Part shown: piece by piece, positions 26,751-35,642 of the stretch
Layout of the letters: each line of letters opens with the position of its first letter
Position numbering within the stretch: the first letter of the stretch is position 1
DNA from: Streptomyces sp. Tue 6430
Lineage (GTDB): Bacteria; Actinomycetota; Actinomycetes; Streptomycetales; Streptomycetaceae
Length of the DNA stretch: 64,000 nt
Assembly (NCBI GenBank): GCA_021568835.1
Contig: JAKGSH010000010.1
Span: 2,046,001 to 2,110,000 of the forward strand
Reading direction: 5' to 3'
The notes under the pieces: generated by a model
What the model saw: only the letters and a program-made list of their open reading frames with translations
Databases searched by the model: none
What the model was told of the DNA's origin: nothing
Program-made: the position numbers and the translations under genes

Positions 26751-27758
26751 ATGGCCACCCACGACACCGCCGCGCCCCCCGTCAAGGAGGGGGGCGCGGC
26801 CCCGGGCCGACCGCCCGCCGGCCCGGCCGGGGCGGAGCAGCGGCACCGGGCCCGGCTCTCCCGCCGCTGGCAGCGGGACATGCGCTGGAGCCCCTACGCG
26901 TTCGTCTCGCCGTTCTTCCTGCTGTTCCTGGCGTTCGGCCTGTTCCCGCTGATCTACACCGGCTGGGCCTCGCTGCACCAGGTGGAGATGACGGCACCCA
27001 CCGACATGGAGTGGGTGGGGCTGCGCAACTACACCCGGATCTTCGACGACGAGTTCTTCTGGAACGCGGCGAAGAACACGCTCACGATCGGCGTCATCTC
27101 GACGGTGCCGCAGCTGCTGATGGCGATGGGGCTCGCCCACATCCTCAACTACAAGCTGCGCGGCTCGACGTTCTTCCGGGTCACGATGCTCGCCCCGTAC
27201 GCGACCTCCATCGCGGCCGCCTCCCTCGTCTTCGTGCTGCTGTTCGGGCGCGACTACGGCATGATCAACTGGGTGCTGGACATGGTCGGGGTCGGCCCGA
27301 TCGACTGGCAGAGCGACAAGTGGCCCTCGCAGTTCGCGGTCTCCACGATCGTCATCTGGCGCTGGACCGGCTACAACGCGCTGATCTACCTGGCGGCGAT
27401 GCAGGCGATCCCGCAGGACCTGTACGAGTCGGCGGCGCTGGACGGCGCGAGCCGCTGGAAGCAGTTCCTCCACGTGACCCTGCCGTCGCTGCGCCCGACG
27501 ATCCTGTTCACGGTCGTCGTCTCGACGATCGGCGCCACCCAGGTGTTCGGCGAGCCGCTGCTGTTCGACGCCAACAAGGGGGCGTCGGGCGGTTCGGAGC
27601 ACCAGTTCCAGACCCTGGGCCTGTACCTGTACGAGCAGGGCTGGGTCAACCAGCACCTGGGCCGTGCCTCCGCGATCGCCTGGACCATGTTCCTGATCCT
27701 GATCGTGGTGGGCATCGTCAACTACGTCATCTCGCGCCGGCTGCGCGCCAGTAGTTAG
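26751..27758 (+). CDS. cebF: Cello-oligosaccharide ABC transporter permease CebF
   Basis: 335 residues from ATG 26751; GTG 26742, overlapping the cebE stop, is an alternative giving 338. After a disordered Pro/Ala/Arg N-terminus, a MalF-type permease with six membrane segments begins at YAFVSPFFLLFLAFGLFPLIYTG. The EAA motif is YESAALDGASRWKQFLHVTLPSL, which contacts the ATPase. Last segment TMFLILIVVGIVNYV. It is the second gene of cebEFG. Confidence 0.94.
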   Translation: MATHDTAAPPVKEGGAAPGRPPAGPAGAEQRHRARLSRRWQRDMRWSPYAFVSPFFLLFLAFGLFPLIYTGWASLHQVEMTAPTDMEWVGLRNYTRIFDDEFFWNAAKNTLTIGVISTVPQLLMAMGLAHILNYKLRGSTFFRVTMLAPYATSIAAASLVFVLLFGRDYGMINWVLDMVGVGPIDWQSDKWPSQFAVSTIVIWRWTGYNALIYLAAMQAIPQDLYESAALDGASRWKQFLHVTLPSLRPTILFTVVVSTIGATQVFGEPLLFDANKGASGGSEHQFQTLGLYLYEQGWVNQHLGRASAIAWTMFLILIVVGIVNYVISRRLRASS

Positions 27759-27768
27759 GAGTACGGCC

Positions 27769-28682
27769 GTGACGACGACCATGACACCGCCCCCTCTCCG
27801 CCGGACACGGCCGTGAAGAAGCCCGGCCGGGTACGGCGGCCCAAGTCGGCGCGGGCCGGCGGGCAGCTGCACGCGGGGCCGATCGCGTACGTGATCCTGG
27901 CCCTGTTCACCGTCGGTTCGCTGTTCCCGCTGGTGTGGACGGCGATCGCCGCCTCCCGCGACAACAACCGCCTGGCGCAGACACCGCCGCCGTTCTGGTT
28001 CGGGTCCAACCTCTTCGACAACCTGGACATCGCCTGGAACGACGCCAACCTCGGCACGGCGTTCGTCAACACGACGATCGTGGCGGGGACCTCGGCCGTG
28101 ACGGTCGTGTTCCTGTCCACGATCGCCGGGTTCGCCTTCGCCAAGCTGAAGTTCAAGGGCCGCGGCGCGATGATGCTGATCGTGGTCGGCACGATGATGG
28201 TGCCGCCGCAGCTCAGCGTGATCCCGCTGTACATGATGGTCGCCAAGCTGGAGTGGACCGACCAGCTCCAGGCGGTGATCCTGCCGTCGCTGGTCAGCGC
28301 GTTCGGTGTGTTCTTCATGCGGCAGTACCTGCTCCAGGCACTGCCCGACGAGATCATCGAGGCGGCCCGGATGGACGGCGCGAGCAGCTGGCGCGTGGTG
28401 TGGCACGTGGTGTTCCCCGCGGCGCGCCCCGCGATGGCGGTGCTCGGCATGCTGATGTTCGTCCAGACCTGGAACGACTTCCTGTGGCCGTTCCTGGTGC
28501 TGAGCCAGACCGGCAACCCGACCGTGCAGGTCGCGGTCGCGGGGCTCGGCCGCGGGTACACGCCCGACCAGTCCCTGATCATGGCGGGCGCGCTGCTGGG
28601 CACGCTGCCGCTGCTGCTGGTCTTCGCGATCTTCGGCAAGCAGATCGTGGGCGGCATCATGCAGGGCGCGGTGAAGGGCTGA
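27769..28682 (+). CDS. cebG: Cello-oligosaccharide ABC transporter permease CebG (start region frameshifted as read)
   Basis: MalG-type permease. The good start is GTG 27769 (AGGAG upstream), but the frame ends after 15 codons. One C added to the run 27790-27794 joins MTTTMTPPPSPPDTAV to KKPGRVRRPKSARAGG and gives about 304 residues. As read, GTG 27813 opens a 289-residue protein that still has all domains. Six TM segments (AYVILALFTVGSLFPLVWTAI onwards), with the EAA loop IEAARMDGASSWRVVWHVVFPAARP. It completes the transporter. Confidence 0.92.
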
Positions 28683-29486
28683 TGCGCGGGCGCTCCGCGG
28701 CGGGGCCGGGGCGGGGGCCGGAGCCCTCGCGGGTCCGGCAGCCGCGCGGGACCGGCAGCGGCGTCGGCCACCGCGACCGCGCGGGGCTGACCACGGTGCC
28801 GGACCGGCGTCCGCGCGACGCCGGTGCGGCCGCGGAGCCGGCTCGCGCGCGGGTCCGGCGCCACGGCGGGACCGGCGCCCCGGCCGGCCGGACGCCCGCA
28901 CCGGACCGGCATCGTGCCGGACCGGCGGCCACGCGGCACCCCGCCGGTCCGGCCTCGGCACGGCACCGGCACCGGCACCCCGCCGGTCCGGCGTCCGCGC
29001 GGGCCTGACACCCTGGCGATCACGACGTCCGCGAGGGCCGGGACCTGCCGCGGTCCCGCGTCCGTACGGTGCCGGCCCCCTCGCGGGTCCCGGGGCCGCA
29101 CGGGACGGACCACCCCGGCGGGCCGGGAATCCGCACGGGACCGGCGCCCCGCCCGCCCGGTGCTCGCGCGGGACCGGCATCCCCGCCGGTCCGGTGCCGG
29201 CGCGGGACGGACACCCCGTCGACCCGGCATCCGTACGGGCCGGCACCCCGTCGGCAGGCGTCCGCGCAGGTCCGGCACCCGGCAGGGCCGATGTCCGTGC
29301 GGTCCGCCACCCAGCCGTCCGACAACCAGCCGGTCCGGCGTCCGTGCGGGGCCGACCGCCCCTCCGGTGCCTCCTCCGGCGGAGCCGGGTCACCGCCGCC
29401 CCGGCCCTCCGCACCTCTGCCCGCCCTTTCCCCCCATTCCTTCGTCGGTCTCGACGACCTCGACGACCACCCATGGGAGCGCTTCC
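28683..29486. repeat. Long cebG-bglC spacer of degenerate GC-rich repeats
   Basis: 804 bp without a convincing gene, between two genes of one regulon. About 28735-29330 is made of degenerate units around the core CACCCCGCCGGTCCGG (copies at 28937-28952 and 28976-28991; CATCCCCGCCGGTCCGG near 29180) alternating with GCGGGACCGGC and GTCCGCGCGGG. The half-sites CCGGTCC/GGACCGG are complementary, so many small hairpins are possible. Apparent ORFs here are Arg/Pro/Gly artefacts. Its 3' end holds the bglC promoter and operator. Confidence 0.65.
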
Positions 29487-29487
29487 A
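29474..29487. promoter_or_regulatory. CebR operator overlapping the bglC start codon
   Basis: TGGGAGCGCTTCCA differs from the perfect CebR palindrome at one base. Its last A is the first base of the bglC ATG, and GGGAGCG in the site is also the only ribosome-binding-like sequence, so operator and ribosome site coincide. Confidence 0.88.
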
Positions 29488-30923
29488 TGTCCGAGTCCGC
29501 ACAGTCGGCCAACCCGGTGACCTTTCCCCAGGCCTTCCTCTGGGGCGCGGCGACGTCCGCGTACCAGATCGAGGGGGCGGTGCGGGAGGACGGCCGCACA
29601 CCCTCCATCTGGGACACCTTCAGCCACACGCCCGGCAAGACCGCCGGTGGCGACACCGGTGACATCGCCGTCGACCACTACCACCGCTACCGCGACGACG
29701 TCGCGCTGATGGCCGACCTGGGCCTGAACTCGTACCGCTTCTCCGTCTCGTGGTCGCGGGTCCAGCCGACCGGCCGCGGCCCGGCGGTCCAGGTGGGCCT
29801 GGACTTCTACCGCCGGCTGGTGGACGAGCTGCTGGCGAAGGGCATCAAGCCGGCCGTCACGCTCTACCACTGGGACCTTCCGCAGGAGCTGGAGGACGCG
29901 GGCGGCTGGCCGGAGCGGGACACCGCGTACCGGTTCGCCGAGTACGCACAGATCGTCGGGGAGGCGCTCGGCGACCGGGTGGAGCAGTGGATCACGCTCA
30001 ACGAGCCGTGGTGCAGCGCCTTCCTGGGGTACGCCGCCGGAGTGCACGCCCCCGGCCGCACCGACCCGGCCGCGTCCCTGAGGGCCGCGCACCACCTCAA
30101 CCTGGCGCACGGCCTGGGCGCCAAGGCCCTGCGGTCGGTGATGCCGACCCGCAACTCGGTGGCGATCAGCCTCAACTCCTCGGTCGTCAGGCCGCTCTCG
30201 CAGACCCCCGACGACCTGGCCGCGGTCCGCCGGATCGACGACCTGGCCAACGGCGTCTTCCACGGCCCGATCCTGCACGGCGCGTACCCCGAGACGCTCC
30301 TCGCCGCGACCTCGTCGCTCACCGACTGGTCGTACGTCCTCGACGGCGATCTGCGCACCATCAACCAGCCGTTGGACGCGCTGGGCCTCAACTACTACAC
30401 GCCCACCCTGGTCTCCGCGGCGGACGCCGACCCGACGGCGCCGCAGGCGGACGGCCACGGCGCCGGCGAGCACTCCCCCTGGCCGGCCGCGGACGACGTC
30501 GCCTTCCACCAGACGCCGGGCGAGCGCACCGAGATGGGCTGGACGATCGACCCGACGGGCCTGCACGACCTGATCATGCGGTACACGAAGGAGGCCCCGG
30601 GCCTGCCGCTGTACATCACGGAGAACGGCGCGGCCTACGACGACAAGCCCGACTCCGACGGCCGCGTCCACGACCCGGAGCGGATCGCCTACCTGCACGG
30701 CCACCTGCGGGCCGTGCGCCGCGCCATCACGGAGGGCGCGGACGTCCGCGGCTACTACCTGTGGTCGCTGATGGACAACTTCGAGTGGGCGTACGGCTAC
30801 GAGAAGCGGTTCGGCGCGGTGTACGTGGACTACGCGACCCTCGCCCGGACCCCGAAGTCGAGCGCCCTCTGGTACGGCCGGGCGGCCCGCACGGGAAGCC
30901 TTCCGGCGCTCGAGACGGCCTGA
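29487..30923 (+). CDS. bglC: Family GH1 beta-glucosidase BglC
   Basis: 478 residues from ATG 29487 (MSESAQSANPVTFPQAFLWGAATSAYQIEGA). Retaining GH1 enzyme: acid/base Glu173 in TLNEPW, nucleophile Glu379 in YITENGA, C-terminal WSLMDNFEWAYGYEKRFG. No signal peptide, so it hydrolyses imported cellobiose in the cytosol to glucose. It is under CebR through the operator overlapping its start. An 804-bp spacer separates it from cebG, so it probably has its own promoter. Confidence 0.96.
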   Translation: MSESAQSANPVTFPQAFLWGAATSAYQIEGAVREDGRTPSIWDTFSHTPGKTAGGDTGDIAVDHYHRYRDDVALMADLGLNSYRFSVSWSRVQPTGRGPAVQVGLDFYRRLVDELLAKGIKPAVTLYHWDLPQELEDAGGWPERDTAYRFAEYAQIVGEALGDRVEQWITLNEPWCSAFLGYAAGVHAPGRTDPAASLRAAHHLNLAHGLGAKALRSVMPTRNSVAISLNSSVVRPLSQTPDDLAAVRRIDDLANGVFHGPILHGAYPETLLAATSSLTDWSYVLDGDLRTINQPLDALGLNYYTPTLVSAADADPTAPQADGHGAGEHSPWPAADDVAFHQTPGERTEMGWTIDPTGLHDLIMRYTKEAPGLPLYITENGAAYDDKPDSDGRVHDPERIAYLHGHLRAVRRAITEGADVRGYYLWSLMDNFEWAYGYEKRFGAVYVDYATLARTPKSSALWYGRAARTGSLPALETA

Positions 30924-30972
30924 CCGAAGACCCCCGGGGTGGGGATCCCGGGAGAACGGGGGAACAGGGGAA

Positions 30973-31007
30973 GGGGCGCGGCACGCCGTGGGGGCGTGCC
31001 GCGCCCC
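30973..31007. terminator. Terminator after bglC
   Basis: Arms GGGGCGCGGCACGCC and GGCGTGCCGCGCCCC form a perfect 15-bp stem with a 5-nt loop, 50 bp after the bglC stop; probably bidirectional, as the vapC-like gene ends at 31046 from the other side. Confidence 0.85.
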
Positions 31008-31045
31008 GCTGTCCTTCCGCGCGGCGCGACCGGCGGCGGCCCCGG

Positions 31046-31470
31046 TCAGAGGCTGCCGGGTGCCGCGAGCCACTGGGTCGACCGGCCCGTGACCGAGGCG
31101 ATCGTCTCGAAGTCGTTGTCGTGGTGCAGCACGGTCAGCCCCTGGAGTTCGGCCGTCGCGGCGACGAGCAGGTCCACGGCGCCCGCCGAGCGGTGCCGCC
31201 CCTTCTCGGTGAGTTCGCGTTGCACGTCCCACGCCCGGGTCAGGGCCCGGTCGTCCACAGGAACCCGGCCGAACAGGGCGTCCAGGTCCTCGACCAGCCC
31301 GGCCCGGCCCGGCCCTCGGCGTTCCTGGCGCTGTGGAGGAACTCGGTCTCGGTCAGCGGGCAGCGGGCGATCAGCCCCTCCTCCAGAGGCTTCTCCCAGA
31401 GGGCGCGGGCCGGCTGCTTCAGGACGCGGACCAGTGCGCTGGTGTCGATGAGGTGGGCGGCCGTGCTCAT
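31046..31470 (-). CDS. PIN-domain (VapC-like) ribonuclease toxin, frameshifted as read
   Basis: ATG 31470 overlaps the antitoxin stop (ATGA). MSTAAHLIDTSALVRVLK carries the first PIN aspartate, and ARCPLTETEFLHSAR the conserved Glu. Around 31297-31316 (GGGCCGGGCCGGGCT on the coding strand) the frame is lost. One extra G in the GAGGGCC run rejoins it to GRAGLVEDLDALFGRVPVDDRALTRAWD and HRSAGAVDLLVAATAELQGLTVLHHDNDFE, with the remaining acidic PIN residues. Restored length is about 141, normal for VapC. It would cleave specific tRNA or rRNA unless bound by VapB. Given the similar indels elsewhere, a base-call error is likely, but toxin inactivation is a real possibility. Confidence 0.8.
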
Positions 31471-31676
31471 CGACGGTGGTTCTCCTTGTCCAGCAGCATG
31501 TCGAAGTCACCCGCGCCCGCCCGCGCCGCGAGCCGGGCCAGGGCGAGCGCACGCTTCTTGCGTTCGACCCCATCCCTGAGCGCGGCGTCGACCGTGTCCT
31601 TCTTGGTCTTCGTGCCGAACGCCACGGCTGCCGCGGCCAGCAGGTCCTCGTCGATGTCGATCAGCGTCTTGGGCAT
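31467..31676 (-). CDS. VapB-type antitoxin
   Basis: 69 residues from ATG 31676 with AGGAGG upstream. MPKTLIDIDEDLLAAAAVAFGTKTKKDTVDAALRD is the ribbon-helix-helix-like DNA-binding and dimerisation part typical of small VapB proteins; the tail KRALALARLAARAGAGDFDMLLDKENHRR should wrap the toxin. The stop overlaps the PIN toxin start, the usual antitoxin-first arrangement with autoregulation through the VapB N-terminus. Confidence 0.85.
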   Translation of the reverse strand: MPKTLIDIDEDLLAAAAVAFGTKTKKDTVDAALRDGVERKKRALALARLAARAGAGDFDMLLDKENHRR

Positions 31677-31746
31677 GGACGACCTCCTGGATGTCTAAGC
31701 CTTCGCTCGGTATATCCATCTTGGCGGGGAAGCGTCCTCCTCCGCC

Positions 31747-33222
31747 TCAGCGGCCGGCGGCGAACGCCTTCGTGAAGGCGTTCGGGGTCTGGGTGACCGA
31801 GCTGCACGTCGGGTCCGCGGTGTTCTTCGGGGACGGGCACTGCCGGTCGCGGGTCGCGGACCACATGGAGAGCCAGCCCAGGCCCCTGGCCTTGGCGAAG
31901 GCCGCGAGCCGGGTGGCGTCCTCGACGGTGAAGATCTCGGCGGCGACGTCGTTCACGCCGATCATCGGGGTGACGGCGACCGTCTTCCAGGCGGCGGTGT
32001 CGGTCAGGCCCAGCACGCTCTTGACCTGGGCCTGGGTGGCGGTGGCCGCCTGCTCGGCGTAGGTGCCCATGTCGCCGCTGTAGGCGGGGCCGTAGTCCAT
32101 CGCCATGATGTTGACGGTGGTGATCCGCACGCCGTTGGCCTTGGCGTCGGCCAGCAGGTTCACGCCGTCCTGGGTGAGGCCCTCGGGCATGACGGGGAGG
32201 GTGAAGGAGACGTCCAGGCCGGGGTGCTGCCGCTGGAGCGCGGCGACGGCCCGGGCGCGGCGGGTGTTGGCGGCGGTGTTCGGCAGCGCGCCGCCCTCGA
32301 CGTCGAAGTCGACCTTGGTGAGCCGGTAGGCGTCCACGACCTTGCCGTAGGCGGCGGCCAGCGCGTCCGCCGAGGCGCAGGTGGTGCCGAGTTCGCTGCC
32401 GGACGCGCCGCCGAAGGAGACCCGGACGTCGCCGCCCCGGGCGCGCAGGGCGCCGATCTGCGAGGCCACACCGTCGCTCGCCAGGTCGGTGACGCCGCCC
32501 CACTTGGGCGTGCAGCCACCGCCGTCGGTGACGAAGGCGAGGTTGTAGTCCTTGACGCCGGTGTCCGTGGCGGCGGCGAGGAGGTCGAAGGCGGGGTGGA
32601 GGGAGGTGTCGACATAAGGGGCGAAGGCGGCGGAGCCGGCGGTCCCGGAGCCGGGGGTCCCGGACGGGGTGGGGGAGGCGGGGGCGGTGGCGGTGGCGGT
32701 CTGACCGGGGGCGGTCGTCGCGGTCGGGGACGCGGTGGGGGCCGGGGAGGCCGTCGGGGTCCCGGTCGGGCGACCGCTGGGCTCGGGGGTCGCCCCGCCG
32801 TCCGTCGGGCAGGTGGCCCCGTCGATGAGACAGCCGGCGGGGTCGGCGGTGCCGTTGACGACGAAGCCGACCGTGACGGACTCGCCGGCGGCCAGGCCGT
32901 CCTTGTCCCATGCGGCCGGTCGTACCGTCACGTGTCGTCCGGTCACGCTCGACTCGGCGTTCCACAGCGAGCCGATCCGCGACCCGGCCGGCAGGTCGAA
33001 CTCCAGCGTCCAGTCGGTCTTCGCCCCGCCGCTGTTGTTGGTGACGACGTACTGCGCGGTGTACCCCGTCGACCAGTCGCTGGTCCTGGTGTACGCGGCT
33101 GCGATGCCGGCCGCCTGGGCGGTGCCGGTGAGGAACACGGCGCCGCCCCCCACGGCGGCCGCGGCGACCACGCCCCCGATCAGCTTGTTCCTGTTCCTGA
33201 CGGTGCGCCGGTGCGTGCTCAT
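31747..33222 (-). CDS. Secreted GH18 chitinase-like protein with N-terminal carbohydrate-binding domain
   Basis: 491 residues from ATG 33222 (MSTHRRTVRNRNKL). Signal peptide ending near GTAQA (about residue 38). A CBM2-like beta domain follows (AAYTRTSDWSTGYTAQYVVTNNSGG, WDKDGLAAGESVTVGFVVNG), then an 80-residue Pro/Thr/Ser linker, then a GH18 TIM barrel with the active site in KVDFDVEGGALP (DxDxE form), DVSFTLPVMPEGL and NIMAMDYGP. It probably binds and hydrolyses chitin or chitin-like glycans outside the cell. GH18 proteins of this subgroup are sometimes weak or non-hydrolytic, but the catalytic Glu is present. Confidence 0.9.
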   Translation of the reverse strand: MSTHRRTVRNRNKLIGGVVAAAAVGGGAVFLTGTAQAAGIAAAYTRTSDWSTGYTAQYVVTNNSGGAKTDWTLEFDLPAGSRIGSLWNAESSVTGRHVTVRPAAWDKDGLAAGESVTVGFVVNGTADPAGCLIDGATCPTDGGATPEPSGRPTGTPTASPAPTASPTATTAPGQTATATAPASPTPSGTPGSGTAGSAAFAPYVDTSLHPAFDLLAAATDTGVKDYNLAFVTDGGGCTPKWGGVTDLASDGVASQIGALRARGGDVRVSFGGASGSELGTTCASADALAAAYGKVVDAYRLTKVDFDVEGGALPNTAANTRRARAVAALQRQHPGLDVSFTLPVMPEGLTQDGVNLLADAKANGVRITTVNIMAMDYGPAYSGDMGTYAEQAATATQAQVKSVLGLTDTAAWKTVAVTPMIGVNDVAAEIFTVEDATRLAAFAKARGLGWLSMWSATRDRQCPSPKNTADPTCSSVTQTPNAFTKAFAAGR

Positions 33223-33332
33223 CGCGTGCCCTGCCTTCACTGCTCACGGGGGTGGGGTGCGGCAGCACGCTAGCGCTCCCGAATCGGGCGAAACACCTGA
33301 TCAGGACGGGGTTCGAGGATCTTAGGGCGCAC

Positions 33333-34733
33333 TTAAGGGAGGGATCGGGAGCGGTTAAAGGTGACGGTCCGTCCGCCCTGCCGGCGGCGTCGCACCGCGC
33401 CCCGGTGGCCCCTGCGCTCCGGCTCCCGCCCGTCGAGCTGGATCCAGATCCGCACCTCGGTGCCGCCCAGCACGGACGAGCCGATGCGTACGTCCCCGCC
33501 GGTCGACTCCGCGAGCCGGCGCACGATGTCCAGCCCGAGCCCGGTCGACCCGGCGGCGCCGGAGCCCCGGCCGCGGGCCATCGCCGCCTCCGGGTCGGGT
33601 ATGCCGGGGCCCGCGTCCGAGACGAGGACGATCACCGCGTCCTCGCCGTCGTGCAGGTCGACCGCGAAGGCCGTGCCCTCGGGGGTGTGCCGGAAGACGT
33701 TGCCCAGCAGGGCGTCGAGGGTGGCGACGAGATCGGCGCGGGCCACCGGGGTGCGCACCGGCCGGTCGGCGCCGGCCACCCGCACCTTGCGGCCCTCGTC
33801 CTCCGCGAGCGCCGACCAGAACGCCATCCGCTCCCGGACGACCTCGGCGGCGTCGCATCCCGCGCCCGGTCCGGCGGCCGTGGTCTGCGGCTTGGCCTCG
33901 CGGGCGGTGCGGATGATGGTGTCGACCTCCCGCTCCAGCTGGGCGACCGCGGCGCGGGTCTGCTCGGCGGCCGGGGAGTCGCCGAGGGAGGCCGCGTTGA
34001 GCCGCAGCACGGTCAGCGGGGTGCGGAGCCGGTGGGAGAGGTCGGCGGCCAGCTCCCGCTCGTTCGCGAGGAGTTGGACGACCTGGTCGGCCATGGAGTT
34101 GAACGCGACCGCCGCGAGACGCAGTTCGTCCGGCCCCTCCTCCGGCACGCGTGCGCCCAGTCTCCCCTCCCCCAGTTCGTGCGCGCCCTCGGCCAGCCGC
34201 CGGGCGGGCCGCACCATGCGCACGCCCAGCCGGTCGGCGACGGCCACCGAGCCGACGACCAGTGCGGCGCCGACCGCGGCGAGCACCGCCCAGGCCGTCC
34301 CGACCCCGTTGGTGACCTCGGACTCGGGGACGTAGACCTCGACGACGACCGTGCCGAAGCTCAGCGCGGCGGGCTGGAGGAGCGCGGAGCCGCCGGGCAC
34401 CTCGGCGGTGGAGGCGCGGCCCAGCTCGCGGACGGCCGCGATGTCGGCGGCGGTGGCGCGGCGCCGGCCGAGGTCGAGGGCCTGCCGGCCGTCACCGGCG
34501 GGGATGTGCACCGCCATGCCGTCGTCGGAGCCCGCGGCGGCGACGACCCGCTCCACCTGGTCGCGGTCGGTGGCGATGGACAGCGCGGGGACCACGACGG
34601 CGGCCTCCCGCTCGGCGTTGGAGAAGGCGCGGTCGCGGGCCAGCTCCTTGACGACCAGTCCGAGCGGCACGGCGAAGGCGACCACGACCATCGTGGTGAC
34701 CGCCAGGCAGACCTTGACGAGGGCCCACCTCAT
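33333..34733 (-). CDS. Two-component sensor histidine kinase
   Basis: 466 residues; ATG 34733 overlaps the response-regulator stop (ATGA). TM1 at residues 4-28 (ALVKVCLAVTTMVVVAFAVPL), an extracytoplasmic sensor loop of about 140 residues, TM2 (AWAVLAAVGAALVVGSVAVAD), HAMP, then HisKA with phospho-His in AADLSHRLRTPLTVLRL. HATPase boxes: GNVFRHTPEGT (N), VSDAGPGIPD (G1), STGLGLDIVRRLAE (G2). It ends with a basic tail. The signal is unknown. It forms a pair with the regulator gene just upstream. Confidence 0.94.
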   Translation of the reverse strand: MRWALVKVCLAVTTMVVVAFAVPLGLVVKELARDRAFSNAEREAAVVVPALSIATDRDQVERVVAAAGSDDGMAVHIPAGDGRQALDLGRRRATAADIAAVRELGRASTAEVPGGSALLQPAALSFGTVVVEVYVPESEVTNGVGTAWAVLAAVGAALVVGSVAVADRLGVRMVRPARRLAEGAHELGEGRLGARVPEEGPDELRLAAVAFNSMADQVVQLLANERELAADLSHRLRTPLTVLRLNAASLGDSPAAEQTRAAVAQLEREVDTIIRTAREAKPQTTAAGPGAGCDAAEVVRERMAFWSALAEDEGRKVRVAGADRPVRTPVARADLVATLDALLGNVFRHTPEGTAFAVDLHDGEDAVIVLVSDAGPGIPDPEAAMARGRGSGAAGSTGLGLDIVRRLAESTGGDVRIGSSVLGGTEVRIWIQLDGREPERRGHRGAVRRRRQGGRTVTFNRSRSLP

Positions 34734-35455
34734 CGCGGCTCCCCCGCGGGAGGAGCGGCGGGGGGCGCGGCGGGCGGCTCCAGCTTCACACCGACGCCCC
34801 GCAGGGTGTGCAGGTAGCGCGGGCGGGCCGCCGTCTCGCCCAGCTTGCGGCGCAGCCAGGACAGATGGACGTCGATGGTCTGGTCGTCGCCGTAGGACTG
34901 CTGCCAGACCTCGGCGAGCAGTTCGCGGCGCGGGACGACGACGCCGGGGCGGCCGGCGAGGAAGGCGAGCAGGTCGAACTCGCGGCGGGTGAGGTCGAGT
35001 CGGACGCCGTCCAGTTCGGCCCGGCGGCGCAACGGGTCGACGGTCAGCCCGCCGACGCGCAGCACGCTGGACGGCGGTGCCTCACCGGCGCCGGAGCGGG
35101 AGCGGCGCAGGACGGCCGCCATGCGCGCGGAGAGGTGCTCCACCGAGAACGGCTTGGTCAGATAGTCGTCCGCGCCCGCGTTGAGGAGCCGGACGATCTC
35201 CGTCTCGTCGTCGCGGGCGGTGGCGATGATGACGGGTACGTCCGTGATGCCGCGCAGCATCTTCAGGGCCTCGGAGCCGTCCAGATCCGGCAGTCCGAGG
35301 TCCAGCACCACCACGTCGAAGCGGAAATGGGCGACCTCGCGCAGCGCCTCCAGTGCCGTGCCGACACTGCGCACGGTGTGTGCGGCGTCGGTGAGGTGCC
35401 GGATGAGCGCCGAGCGGACGAACTGGTCGTCCTCGACCACGAGCACACTTGCCAT
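34730..35455 (-). CDS. OmpR/PhoB-type response regulator
   Basis: 241 residues from ATG 35455 (MASVLVVEDDQFVRSAL). The receiver has acidic pocket EDD, phospho-acceptor in VVVLDLGLPDLDG, Thr in VIIATARDD and Lys in DDYLTKPFS. A winged-helix DNA-binding domain follows (LTRREFDLLAFLAGRPGVVVPRRELL, YGDDQTIDVHLSWLRRKLGE), with a Pro/Ala tail. It is co-transcribed and translationally coupled with the sensor kinase. Extensions beyond 35455 are non-coding. Confidence 0.95.
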   Translation of the reverse strand: MASVLVVEDDQFVRSALIRHLTDAAHTVRSVGTALEALREVAHFRFDVVVLDLGLPDLDGSEALKMLRGITDVPVIIATARDDETEIVRLLNAGADDYLTKPFSVEHLSARMAAVLRRSRSGAGEAPPSSVLRVGGLTVDPLRRRAELDGVRLDLTRREFDLLAFLAGRPGVVVPRRELLAEVWQQSYGDDQTIDVHLSWLRRKLGETAARPRYLHTLRGVGVKLEPPAAPPAAPPAGEPR

Positions 35456-35642
35456 GCGCCGCAACCTACGCCATGCGGCCGGGCCTCCTCCGGGCCTGTG
35501 CACAACTCCGCGCCTGTGGACGACCGGTGGGGACGGGGCGAGACGCGCGGGGCGTGCCGGGGGGCGGCGGGGCGCGCGGCAGGGGCGTGCGGTGGGTCGT
35601 CCGTGCGACACGGCTGTGACGGGTGGGGCAGGATGGCCCGCG

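Noticed and set aside
26139..31232. 1697-codon minus-strand ORF across cebE-cebF-cebG-bglC
   Set aside because: It is antisense to four clear genes, is Arg/Gly/Val-rich with no domain, and exists only because high third-position GC removes stops.
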